Shown here: positions 19,962 to 29,389 of the stretch, one piece after another
How positions within the stretch are numbered: the first letter of the stretch is position 1
How the letters are laid out: each line of letters opens with the position of its first letter
Origin: ZC4RG20 sp964553875
GTDB lineage: Bacteria > Pseudomonadota > Gammaproteobacteria > Steroidobacterales > Rariloculaceae
Reading direction: 5' to 3'
NCBI GenBank assembly: GCA_964553875.1
Contig: CAZKNH010000013.1
Location: 1 to 51,244 of the forward strand
DNA: 51,244 bases
The notes under the pieces: model-generated
Told to the model about the DNA's origin: nothing
Database searches by the model: none
Seen by the model: the letters and a program-made list of their open reading frames with translations, nothing else
Position numbers and translations under genes: made by a program

Positions 19962-20000
19962 GTGTCAGACACCATTTCCGGCGGAAATGGTGTCTGACAC
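19962..20000. repeat. Element C: 39-base perfect palindrome between two aldo/keto reductases
   Basis: Arms of 19 bases at 19962-19980 and 19982-20000 are exact reverse complements with a single G between them. Each arm contains GTGTCAGACACC followed by ATTTCCG. It is the most compact member of the hairpin-repeat family in this window: a forward and an inverted copy with nothing between them. As RNA it would form a very stable hairpin without a U-tract, 11 bases after the stop of the first reductase gene. Confidence 0.92.
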
Positions 20001-20072
20001 AAGCGCCGTGGCCATGACCCAGGCCACGCCCCGAATTGACCCCAGGCGAAAACGCGTCCTAGGCTGGGCGGC

Positions 20073-20918
20073 ATGAGAACCGCTCCATTCGCCCACACCG
20101 GCATCGACGTGTCCGTGATCGGCCAGGGCACGTGGAACATCGAGCTCGACGATCCCGAGGAGGCCGTCGCCGCGCTCGACGCCGGCCTCGACGCCGGCAT
20201 GAACCACATCGACACCGCGGAGCTCTACGGCCGCGGCAAAGTCGAGCGGATGATCGCGCCGATCGTGCGCCAGCGCCGCGAGCAGATCTTCCTGGTCTCG
20301 AAAGTCCTTCCGCAGAACGCGTCCTACGAGCGGACGCTCAAGGCGTGCGAGCAGTCGTTGCAGCGGCTAGGCACCGATTACCTCGACGTCTACCTGCTGC
20401 ACTGGCGCGAGCGCGGGACGCCGCTCGAGGAGACGTTCAAGGCGTTCGAAGCGCTGAAGGACGCAGGCAAGATCCGTCACTACGGCGTCAGCAACTTCGA
20501 CGTCGACGATCTCGAAGAGGCCGTGCGCATCGTCGGCGAAGGGAAGATCGTCTGCAACCAGGTGCTCTATCACCTGAACGAGCGGTCGATCGAGCACCGG
20601 CTGATCCCGTGGTGCCGGGATCACGGCATCGCGGTCGTCGCGTACAGCCCGTTCGGCAGCGGTCGGTTTCCGTCGACACGTACGAACGGCGGCCGCGTGC
20701 TCGCGTCGATCGCGGAGCGGCGCCACGTCACGGTCCACCAGGTTGCGCTCGCGTTCCTCGTGCAGCAGGGCGACGTGTTCGCGATCCCGAAGGCCGCGCG
20801 CGTCGAGCACGTGCTCGACAACGCGCGCGCGGGAGACCTCGAGCTGACGCGCGCCGAGATGCAGTCGATCTCGGACGCCTTCCCGGTCAGGCCGCGTAAG
20901 TCCCTGCCGATGATCTGA
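20073..20918 (+). CDS. Aldo/keto reductase, cytoplasmic
   Basis: This 281-residue NADPH-dependent oxidoreductase has the AKR TIM-barrel. The catalytic residues are Asp and Tyr in HIDTAELYG, Lys in LVSKVLP and His in YLLHWRE. The cofactor-binding end contains AIPKAARVEHV, the usual IPK(A/S) phosphate-binding loop. No signal peptide is present, unlike the upstream reductase. The proteins are clearly of the same superfamily but only distantly similar, so this is not a recent tandem duplication. The start ATG at 20073 begins the first strand in the normal place. Substrate unknown; related enzymes reduce methylglyoxal, diketogluconate or small aldehydes. Confidence 0.9.
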   Translation: MRTAPFAHTGIDVSVIGQGTWNIELDDPEEAVAALDAGLDAGMNHIDTAELYGRGKVERMIAPIVRQRREQIFLVSKVLPQNASYERTLKACEQSLQRLGTDYLDVYLLHWRERGTPLEETFKAFEALKDAGKIRHYGVSNFDVDDLEEAVRIVGEGKIVCNQVLYHLNERSIEHRLIPWCRDHGIAVVAYSPFGSGRFPSTRTNGGRVLASIAERRHVTVHQVALAFLVQQGDVFAIPKAARVEHVLDNARAGDLELTRAEMQSISDAFPVRPRKSLPMI

Positions 20919-21042
20919 CGCGGGCCGAGAGGCACAGCGGACCGCCGCCCGCGCCGGTGAACCGTGGTCCGCCGGGACACGCGGCAGCGCCTCGCGTCGA
21001 ACGCGTTCTCCGCCGTGAAGAGGCGAACGTTGTCCGCAAGAT

Positions 21043-22521
21043 TCACGGCCTCGGCGGCTGCACGTCCATCCGCGAGCTCTCGTACGGGCCGGTATTGTCG
21101 AAGCGGCGCGGCGCGTCGAAGTCGGTCGGGAGCTCCACGAGGCGATTCGGTCCCGTGCGCGGCTTCTCGAGGCGGAACGCGTCGTAGAGCCTTCCGGTCG
21201 CCGTGCGCGCCTCGTAGGTCAGCGTATCGCCGTCGAGCGAGATCACCTGGAAGAACGGCGTGTTCTCGGCCGTCCGCTCGAGCACGGCGCCGTGCTCGGC
21301 GAACGCCGACCAGCCGTCCTCACCGACGCGATACATCTTCGTGCCCGCGATCGACGTCACGAACACCGTGCCGAGCTCGCCGCGGGTCGCGGTCGGCGCA
21401 CGCACGCCGGCGTATGTCGCACCGCGGCCGTACGAGTGATCGTGGCCCTGCAGCACGATGTCGACGCCGTGCCGCTCGATGACCGGCAGAAACGCCGCAC
21501 GCCGCTCGGGGCCCGGCTCGCCGTACGTCCGCCCGAGCAGCTCGAACATCGGATGGTGCATCGCGACGATCTTCCACTTCGCGTCGGACTCGGCGAGCAC
21601 GCGGTCGAGCCATTCGGCCTGCACGCCGAAAAGCACGTCGGCCATCGTATTCAGCACGGCGATCGTCGCGTCGCCGTAGCGCACCGCGTACACGGTCTCG
21701 TCGAGCTCGTCCGGCAGCGTGGGATCGCGCGGCAGCTCGAACTGCGGGCGCCACAGGACCGAGAGCCCTGTAACGATCCCGTTCTCGTTCGAAATCCCGT
21801 CGAAATACTCGTGATTGCCGACCGCCGGCAACGCCGGAATCGTGCCGTGGATGAACCCGACCGACTTGAACCACTCGGCCCACTCGAAGTCGCGGCTGCC
21901 GATGTTCACGAGATCCCCGGCGTGGATCGCGAAGCGCGCGTCGGGCGCCGCGGCGTACGCGGCGCGCACGACACGCGCCCAATGCGACAGGATGCCGTCC
22001 TGCGCGTCGCCGAAATACAGGAACCTGAACGGCGTGCCCGGCCGCGGCGCGGTCCGCGTGTGGAACCATTCGCTGAAGTGCCCGTCGGCGCCCATCACGC
22101 GATACGCATAGAGGGTATCGGGCTCGAGGTCCGTGAACGTCACGGAGTGATAGGCCGGGGGCGTCACGTGCTGGTTCCAGCGAAGCGTGTACTCCGTGCC
22201 GTCGATGACCTTGCGATTGAGGTCGGGTTTCTCGGTACGGGCATCGACCGATATCGCGCCGAGATCGAAACGGCTGTGGTCGTCCGCGCGGACGATCTCG
22301 GCGCGCGTGCCGTCGACGCTCGCATCGGTGCGCCACGATACGGAGAACGACGTCGCCGGGTCTGCGCCGACCGTCACGACGATTCGATCGGGCCACGGGG
22401 ACGCCTCCTGCCATGGCGGCGTCGACGGCGGACGTGCGTCGGCCGGCGTTTGCGCAAGCGCCGGCACGGCGCAGAGCGCGCAACACACGATCGAGATCAG
22501 CAAGGAACGTGATGCGTGCAT
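21043..22521 (-). CDS. Purple acid phosphatase-like metallophosphoesterase, secreted
   Basis: This 492-residue protein has a cleavable signal peptide (about residues 1-23, ending ALAQ). A beta-sandwich N-terminal domain of the purple-acid-phosphatase type (about 45-160, SVSWRTDASVDG) precedes a two-metal phosphoesterase domain. Metal ligands appear in the expected order: GDAQDG near 170, AGDLVN near 200, GNHEYF near 234, AMHHP near 321 and GHDHSYGRG near 358. It should hydrolyse phosphomonoesters or diesters in the periplasm or outside the cell. It faces the second aldo/keto reductase convergently. The gene appears intact. The substrate, and any phosphate regulation, cannot be seen. Confidence 0.92.
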   Translation of the reverse strand: MHASRSLLISIVCCALCAVPALAQTPADARPPSTPPWQEASPWPDRIVVTVGADPATSFSVSWRTDASVDGTRAEIVRADDHSRFDLGAISVDARTEKPDLNRKVIDGTEYTLRWNQHVTPPAYHSVTFTDLEPDTLYAYRVMGADGHFSEWFHTRTAPRPGTPFRFLYFGDAQDGILSHWARVVRAAYAAAPDARFAIHAGDLVNIGSRDFEWAEWFKSVGFIHGTIPALPAVGNHEYFDGISNENGIVTGLSVLWRPQFELPRDPTLPDELDETVYAVRYGDATIAVLNTMADVLFGVQAEWLDRVLAESDAKWKIVAMHHPMFELLGRTYGEPGPERRAAFLPVIERHGVDIVLQGHDHSYGRGATYAGVRAPTATRGELGTVFVTSIAGTKMYRVGEDGWSAFAEHGAVLERTAENTPFFQVISLDGDTLTYEARTATGRLYDAFRLEKPRTGPNRLVELPTDFDAPRRFDNTGPYESSRMDVQPPRP

Positions 22522-22686
22522 GACATAAGCTCCAGCGGACTGAGCAGCCGCGGCGAGTTCACTCGAAACGCGCGGAAGCTCCCGATCACGGGATTGTAGT
22601 CAAAAGCGCACCGAGCGCGCCTGCCCGGCGAGCCGGCGCCCCGTTCCGATAAACTGACCGTCCCCTGCGAGCTTCCGGTCCCGCCG

Positions 22687-24012
22687 TTGTCCCGAAGATC
22701 CCGACGCAGCGATACCACGAGCCGCGCAGCACCGAACACGCGAGGCGAGCGCGGCCGCAAGCCGGCGGCGCGCGCGACGCCTCCGGACGAGCTGTCGGCA
22801 CCGGAAGGCATCGCACGCTTCGCCGCCATCGCGGCACGCGCACGCGCGGACCTCACATCGTTCCCGAGCGCCGCCGTGCTCGCGCGCGCCGCGGGTACGA
22901 CGACGGGCGACCTGACCGCGCTCTTCGTCGCCCACGCGCACACGACGCCGGCCACGTGGCTCGTGCGCGAGCGCGTCCGCGCCGCGCGAACGCCGCTCCT
23001 CGAAAGCGGCGCATCCGTGGCGACGGTCGCCGAGACCGTCGGCTTCGCGACCGAGACGGCGTTCCGTCACGCGTTCATGCGCACGCTGCGAATGACGCCG
23101 GAGGCGTATCGGGCGCTGCGGCACGGCGGGCCGTTCGAGCTCCGTCTGCCGGCCCGGTACCGCGCCGGCGACGTGCTCGCCTATCACGGACGCGACCCGG
23201 CGAGCCCGTCGGAGCGGATCGACGGCCTGCGCCTCGTGAAGGCCCTGACGACGACCGACGGGCCCGCCGTGCTCGAGATCACGCTCGAGCGCGGCCGCGC
23301 GACGGTCCAGCTCGTCGGGGTCCGGCGGCCGAGCCCGCGCGCCCTGCACGACGCGCACGCGACGGCGCTGCGCCTGCTCGGCCTTCACGCGGACGTGCGT
23401 GCCTTCGAGGCGTTCGCGAGCCGCGATGCGATCCTCTGGCCGATCGTGTCGGTGCGCCGCGGGCTCCATCTGCCGCTGACCGCGACGACGTTCGAGGGAC
23501 TCTGCTGGGCGATCCTCGGGCAGCAGATCAACCTCGCGTTCGCGCTCGCGCTGCGGCGCGATCTCCTCGAGCTTGCCGGCGAACGGATCGGCAGCCTGAT
23601 CGCGCACCCGACACCGGAGCGCGTCGCGGCGCTCGACATCGAGGAGCTCAGGCGCCGCCGCTTCTCGCGCGCGAAAGCCGAATACCTGCTCGACGCCGCG
23701 GCGGCCGTCGCGAACGGGGATCTCGCGCCGGAGCGACTCGGCGACGGCTCGGCCGTCGCCGCGGAGCAGGCGTTGACGCGGATGCGCGGCATCGGCACGT
23801 GGACCGCACGCTACGTGCTGATGCGCGGTGTCGGCTTCGAGGATGCCGCGCCGGTCGGCGACGTCGCGCTCGCGGCCGCGCTCGAGCGCGTGACCCGAGC
23901 GGAGCGCCGCCCGACCGGCGACGAGGTCGAAACGCTGATGCGCCGCTTCTCGCCGTACCGGAGCCTCGCGACCTTCCATCTCTGGGCCGCGCTGAAAGAC
24001 GGCGCGCGCTGA
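22687..24012 (+). CDS. AraC-type HTH fused to AlkA-type DNA-3-methyladenine glycosylase
   Basis: This 441-residue protein has a disordered basic N-terminus (1-45), a double helix-turn-helix of the AraC type (about 55-140; VATVAETVGFATETAFRHAF), an AlkA N-terminal beta domain (about 150-230) and a helix-hairpin-helix glycosylase domain (about 255-440). The GIGTWTARYVLM segment is the hairpin, and Asp392 in VGDVALAA matches the catalytic Asp of AlkA (Asp238 in E. coli). It would excise alkylated purines. Multidomain relatives usually begin with an Ada methyl-phosphotriester domain; here the Ada cysteines are absent. The start is a TTG and no ATG lies nearby, so the N-terminus is uncertain. Confidence 0.85.
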   Translation: MSRRSRRSDTTSRAAPNTRGERGRKPAARATPPDELSAPEGIARFAAIAARARADLTSFPSAAVLARAAGTTTGDLTALFVAHAHTTPATWLVRERVRAARTPLLESGASVATVAETVGFATETAFRHAFMRTLRMTPEAYRALRHGGPFELRLPARYRAGDVLAYHGRDPASPSERIDGLRLVKALTTTDGPAVLEITLERGRATVQLVGVRRPSPRALHDAHATALRLLGLHADVRAFEAFASRDAILWPIVSVRRGLHLPLTATTFEGLCWAILGQQINLAFALALRRDLLELAGERIGSLIAHPTPERVAALDIEELRRRRFSRAKAEYLLDAAAAVANGDLAPERLGDGSAVAAEQALTRMRGIGTWTARYVLMRGVGFEDAAPVGDVALAAALERVTRAERRPTGDEVETLMRRFSPYRSLATFHLWAALKDGAR

Positions 24013-24078
24013 GCGTCGCCCCAAGCCTCCTCGAACGCCGTCGTGTCGTGGCCTTCGGGTGCCTCTCCGAGGCCCGGC

Positions 24079-24387
24079 TCAGTCGAGCACGTCGTCCGCC
24101 CACGTGAGCGCTGCGGACACCTGCGGGAAGCCGATCGTGCTCGTCAGGAGCAGCAGCGCATGATGAATCTCGTCGCGGGTCGCGCCGAGGTCCTGCGCGC
24201 GCCGGCAGTGGCTGTGCACCGCGCCTTCCGAGCGCGTCGCGGCCGCGGCCGCGAGCTGGATCAGCTCGGCCGTCTTCGGGTCGAGCGGACCGGCCTGCTT
24301 CACGCTCTCGCCGAGCGTCTCGAGCGCCGTCATGTATTCAGGGTAGCGCTTCGTCAGCTGATTGAAGTGTTTCGGCGGCTTCCTCAT
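24079..24387 (-). CDS. Carboxymuconolactone decarboxylase family protein
   Basis: This 102-residue all-helical protein of the CMD/AhpD family starts at ATG 24387, preceded by AGGAGGGG about 5 bases upstream, a strong ribosome-binding site. The family core reads ELIQLAAAAATRSEGAVHSH, then GATRDEIHHALLLL. The CxxC redox pair of AhpD-type members is replaced by Ser and Ala here, so a peroxidase role is unlikely. The Glu and His positions of the decarboxylase-type members remain. It faces the glycosylase gene convergently and is divergent from the ABC importer operon. Exact reaction unknown. Confidence 0.86.
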   Translation of the reverse strand: MRKPPKHFNQLTKRYPEYMTALETLGESVKQAGPLDPKTAELIQLAAAAATRSEGAVHSHCRRAQDLGATRDEIHHALLLLTSTIGFPQVSAALTWADDVLD

Positions 24388-24529
24388 CGCGTCCCCTCCT
24401 GCTCGGGCTTCTTCGCCATGTTGCCCGGCTTTCCGACGCCCGAGAAGCCGCGTCGAGACGCGCTCGGACCCACAAGAGACACCCTTCTCGGCCACGACGA
24501 GAAAACGCTTGCAGGGCCTTGCGTCGGGT

Positions 24530-24558
24530 TTGACCCGCCTCCGCGGGACACATACCTT
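24530..24558 (+). promoter_or_regulatory. Predicted promoter of the ABC importer operon
   Basis: TTGACC at 24530-24535 matches the -35 consensus at 5 of 6 positions. It is followed after exactly 17 bases by TACCTT at 24553-24558, a weak -10 matching 3 of 6. It sits 31 bases before the start codon of the substrate-binding protein, and a GGGGAG ribosome-binding site at 24575-24580 follows. Confidence 0.45.
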
Positions 24559-24588
24559 AAGCCCCCGTAGCTCTGGGGAGAGATACCG

Positions 24589-26391
24589 ATGAGGCAACCT
24601 AAGGTGTGGGCGCTGATCGCGGCCGTCGCGACGCTCGGCGTGCTCGCAGGCTGCGGCGGCGGTGGCGGACCGGCGTCGGGCGTCAAGGTCTACCGGCACT
24701 CGGAGAACGGCTCGCCGACGAATCTCGACCCGCTCCAGTCGTCGACCGTCTACTCGAACATGGTGGTCGTCAACGCGTACGACACGCTCTACCGCTACAA
24801 GTATCTCGCCCGCCCCTACGAGCTCGCCCCGAACCTCGCCGCGGACCTGCCCGAGGTCTCCGACGACGGCCTGACCTACACGATCCGCCTGAAGACCGGC
24901 GTCGAGTTCATCGACGACCCCGCGTTCCCGGGCGGCAAAGGCCGCGAGGTCGTCGCCGAGGACGTGATCTACTCGATCAAACGGCACTTCCATCCGGACA
25001 ACATCTCGCAGGGCGCGTGGCTCTGGGCCGGCAAAATCGAGGGCCTCGAGGAGTGGGCCGCGGCCGGCGGCGACTACGACCAGCCCGTGTCGGGCCTGAC
25101 GGCGCTCGACTCTCACACGTTGCAGATCCGGCTCGTCCGTCCGTTCCCGCAGCTCCCGTTCACGCTCGCGATGGGACAATCCGCGGTCGTTCCGCGCGAG
25201 GCCGTCGAGCACTACGGCCCCGAGTTCAGCCGCCGTCCGGTCGGTTCCGGTCCGTTCAAACTGATCAGTTTCGACACGACCCGCGTCGTCTTCGAACGAA
25301 ATCCGAAATTCCGCGAGGAGCCGCTCGACCTCGAGCACGAAGGCTACGATCCCGCGCTGCACGGTGATCTCGGCCTCGAGAAGCTCGAAGGCAAGGCCCC
25401 GCCTTTCATCGACCGGCTCGAGATCGACTTCATCGAGGAGTCGCCGGCGCGCTGGGCGTCGTTTCTGTCGGGCCGCGAGATCCAGTACACGGGCGTGCCG
25501 CCGGAGCAGCTCCCGGCCGTGCTCGAATCGACGGACCCCGTGAAGCTCAAGCCCGAATACGCCGCGCGGTATCGCATGGTCTCGGGCCCCGAGTCGGGCC
25601 TCGTGTTCTACGTCTTCAACATGGAAGACCCGTCGATCGGCTTCAACGAGGACCCGACGCGCAATCGGATGAACCATGCGCTCAGGTGCGCGATCCGCGA
25701 TGCGTTCAGCTGGGAAGAGCGGAACGCCCGGTTCTACGGCGGCCTCGGTATCGTGTTCCCCGGCGTGATCCCGCCCGTCGTGCCGGAGTTCGACCCGAAC
25801 CTCGATCGCGACTCGGTCACGCAGAACGTCGACCGCGCGAGGCAGCGGCTCGCCGAGGCCGGCTGGACTCCCGAGAACCTGCCGGTCCTCGAGTACGCCG
25901 GCGTCTCGAGCACGACGAACCGCGAGATGTACGAGCAGTTTCGCGGAAACCTGGCCGCGATCGGCTACCCCCAGGAGAAGATCGTGTATCGCGCGTTCGC
26001 GAACTTCGGCGACTTCAACCGCGCGATGCGCAACAAGGAGCTGATGCTGATGGGCTACGGCTGGGGACTCGACTACCCGGACGCCGAGAACACGCTGCAG
26101 CTCTTCTACGGCCCGTACGAGGCGCCCGGCTCGAACGCGTCGAACTACAAGAATCCAGAGTACGACCGGCTCTACGAGCGGGCCGCGGTGCTGCAGCCGG
26201 GACCGGAGCGTACCGAGATATTCCACCGGATGAACCAGATCCTGATCGACGACTGCGTGGGCATCATGGCGCTGACCCGTCAGACCGTGTTCCTGTATCA
26301 CAAGAACGTGATCGCGCTGCCGGATCGCGAGGTGCTCGGCGCTTTCTTCATGCGGTTCGTCGACATCGACACGGAGGGGGACGCGTCGTAA
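24589..26391 (+). CDS. ABC transporter substrate-binding lipoprotein, oligopeptide family
   Basis: This 600-residue family-5 solute-binding protein (DppA/OppA type) captures peptides or other compounds in the periplasm. The lipoprotein signal ends in LAGC near residue 22, followed by a glycine run, so it is anchored to a membrane. Family marks are NLDPLQSSTVYSNMVV near the N-terminus, LAADLPEVSDDGLTYTIRLK around residue 84 and GSGPFKL near 219. The length is normal. It is the first gene of a five-gene operon, 45 bases before the first permease. Ligand class is inferred only from the family; nickel, opine or glycoside binders share the fold. Confidence 0.92.
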   Translation: MRQPKVWALIAAVATLGVLAGCGGGGGPASGVKVYRHSENGSPTNLDPLQSSTVYSNMVVVNAYDTLYRYKYLARPYELAPNLAADLPEVSDDGLTYTIRLKTGVEFIDDPAFPGGKGREVVAEDVIYSIKRHFHPDNISQGAWLWAGKIEGLEEWAAAGGDYDQPVSGLTALDSHTLQIRLVRPFPQLPFTLAMGQSAVVPREAVEHYGPEFSRRPVGSGPFKLISFDTTRVVFERNPKFREEPLDLEHEGYDPALHGDLGLEKLEGKAPPFIDRLEIDFIEESPARWASFLSGREIQYTGVPPEQLPAVLESTDPVKLKPEYAARYRMVSGPESGLVFYVFNMEDPSIGFNEDPTRNRMNHALRCAIRDAFSWEERNARFYGGLGIVFPGVIPPVVPEFDPNLDRDSVTQNVDRARQRLAEAGWTPENLPVLEYAGVSSTTNREMYEQFRGNLAAIGYPQEKIVYRAFANFGDFNRAMRNKELMLMGYGWGLDYPDAENTLQLFYGPYEAPGSNASNYKNPEYDRLYERAAVLQPGPERTEIFHRMNQILIDDCVGIMALTRQTVFLYHKNVIALPDREVLGAFFMRFVDIDTEGDAS

Positions 26392-26436
26392 CGCGTCGGC
26401 GTCCGGCGCCGAGCGCCACGTTCCGACCTGAAACCG

Positions 26437-27390
26437 ATGGACTTCCTCGCCTACACCGTCCGCAAGCTGATCTACGGCGTGCCGCTCGTCTTAGGCGTCA
26501 GCTTCGTCAGCTTCGTGCTGATGGTGTACTTCGGACCGGATCTCACGTATCAGCTCGTCGGCCGCAATCCGACCGCCGAGCAGATCGCGCGTGCGCACGA
26601 GATCCTGGGCTACAACCAACCGTTCCTCGTGCGCTACGTCGACTACCTCCGCGAGCTCGTCACGCTCGACTTCGGCCGCTCGTTCTCGACCGGCGAGCGC
26701 GTCGCGGATCTGCTCGCGCGCACGGTGCCGGTGTCGTTGCTCCTGACGCTGCCCGGGTTCGTGATCGGGAATCTCCTCGGCATCGGCCTCGCGCTCGTCG
26801 CCGGGTGGTTCCGCGGCGGCCTCGTCGACAAGGCGATCATGGCGGGCTCGGTCGTCGGCATGAGCATCAGCTTCCTGATCGTCATCATCGCTTTTCAGCT
26901 CTTCTTCTCCTCGCCGTACGGGTTGAACTACTTCCCGGTCCGCGGCTGGGAGGTGCGCGACCTCGGCGACTACGTCTATTACGTGACCGTGCCGACGCTC
27001 GCGCTCGTCTTCATCTCGCTCGGCTACAACACGCGCTTCTACCGCGCGGTCGTCGTCGAGGAGATGAGCCGCGACCACATCCGCACCGCACGCGCGTACG
27101 GGGCGACGCCGTTCGAGATCTTGTTCAAGCACGTGCTGAAGAACTGCATGATCCCGATCATCACGCGGCTCATGTTCTCGATCCCGTCGATCGTGATCGC
27201 CGGGAGTCTGCTGATCGAGGCTTACTTCGGCATTCCGGGTATCGGCAAGGCAACGTACGACGCGATCACGACCGGCGACCAGCCGGTGCTCAAGGCCGTC
27301 GTCGGCATCACGGCCGTGCTCTTCGTGCTCGTGCTGATCGTGAACGACATCCTGTACCGGCTCGTCGATCCGCGGGTGTCGCTGAAATGA
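26437..27390 (+). CDS. ABC transporter permease, DppB/OppB type
   Basis: This 317-residue inner-membrane permease has the N-terminal TM1 of the DppB family, a periplasmic loop and five more helices. The coupling EAA loop reads EMSRDHIRTARAYGATP (about 205-222), the contact site for the ATPases. The ending LIVNDILYRLVDPRVSLK is typical of DppB. It follows the binding protein by 45 bases and overlaps the next permease by 4 bases (ATGA), so translation is coupled. Confidence 0.93.
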   Translation: MDFLAYTVRKLIYGVPLVLGVSFVSFVLMVYFGPDLTYQLVGRNPTAEQIARAHEILGYNQPFLVRYVDYLRELVTLDFGRSFSTGERVADLLARTVPVSLLLTLPGFVIGNLLGIGLALVAGWFRGGLVDKAIMAGSVVGMSISFLIVIIAFQLFFSSPYGLNYFPVRGWEVRDLGDYVYYVTVPTLALVFISLGYNTRFYRAVVVEEMSRDHIRTARAYGATPFEILFKHVLKNCMIPIITRLMFSIPSIVIAGSLLIEAYFGIPGIGKATYDAITTGDQPVLKAVVGITAVLFVLVLIVNDILYRLVDPRVSLK

Positions 27391-28411
27391 GCTCCGCAAA
27401 ATCGGGGTCAGACCCCGTTTTCTCCGAGCCCTTGTCGTCCCGGCCCTTTGCCGAGGACCTGCCGCCTTCCTCGGAAGAGGGCTCTGCCGCGGATTCGGCG
27501 TCGGCCCCCGGCCCGACGGCTGGAATGCGCACCGCGAAAAAGGGCTCTGACCCCAATTTCGTCGCGTCCGCATCGCTGTGGAGCAAGGGGCTCGCGAAGC
27601 TCCGCCGCGACCGGATCGGCATGGCGGCGTTCGCGGTCGTGCTCGTCTATTTTCTGATCGCGTGCGGCGTCTGGCTCGGGCTGATCGGGCAGGACTGGTA
27701 CGTAACGAGCCCGGCGAGCTTCAGCCCGGCATCGAGCGAGCACTGGTTCGGCACGACGCGCAACGGCCAGGACATCTTCGACCGCGCGATCTACTCGACG
27801 AAGGTCGCGTTCGAGATCGGCCTCCTCGTCGCCGTGCTGACGACCATGATCGGCGGCGCGCTCGGCGCGATCGCGGGCTACTTCGCCGGCCGGTGGATCG
27901 ACGAGATCGTCCTTTGGCTCATGGGCGTGCTCGACGCGCTGCCCTTCTATCTGTTCGTCGCCGCGGTCGCGTTCGCGATGCAGGGCCATCCGCTCGGCAT
28001 GCACGTCGCGCTGATCGCGACGTTGTGGACGACGACCGGCCGCGTCGTGCGCGGCGAAGTCATCAAGCTCAAGTCCCTCGAGTTCGTCGAGGCCGCACGC
28101 ACGATCGGGGCGCCCGATACGCTCATCATCTTCCGGCACATCCTGCCGAACACGTCGCACATCCTGCTCGTGCAGGCGACGATCGTGTTCGTCACGGCGA
28201 TCAAGGCGGAGGTGATCCTATCGTTCCTCGGCATCGGCACGCAGGACGGCGTCAGCTGGGGCCTGATGCTGTCGCAGTCGACGACCGAGGTCACCGTCGG
28301 CTTCTTCAACAACTTCATCGCGGCGTCGGCGTTCCTGTTCGTGCTCGTGATGGCGTTCAACCTCTTCTCGGACGCGCTGCAGGACGCGCTCGATCCGAAG
28401 AAGGTGAGCCA

Positions 28412-28415
<4 letters not shown>
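27387..28415 (+). CDS. ABC transporter permease, DppC/OppC type, with repeat-derived N-terminus
   Basis: This 342-residue permease forms the heterodimer partner of the DppB-type protein. The conserved part starts near residue 60 (SLWSKGLAKLRRDRIGMAAF), followed by TM1, a periplasmic loop, and the EAA loop EFVEAARTIGAP. The first 57 residues are not permease sequence. They are read from repeat element D, inserted at the dppB/dppC junction, and give two copies of a GSDP peptide (KSGSDPVF and KKGSDPNF) on either side of a Ser/Pro/Ala-rich linker. The frame is open through the whole element. The start ATG 27387 overlaps the upstream stop. An alternative start inside the element (ATG 27525) would give a shorter tail. 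The extension would lie in the cytoplasm. Confidence 0.9.
27397..27560. repeat. Element D: hairpin-repeat element inside a coding region
   Basis: A forward copy GGGGTCAGACCCC (27404-27416, with AAAATC before and GTTTTC after) and an inverted copy GGGCTCTGACCCC (27542-27554, with AAAA before and AATTTC after) bound about 125 bases. The interior has one decayed copy, GGGCTCTGCC, at about 27479. The whole element lies in the 5' part of the DppC-type permease gene, is translated in frame and contains no stop codon. Confidence 0.85.
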
Positions 28416-29388
<973 letters not shown>

Positions 29389-29389
<1 letters not shown>

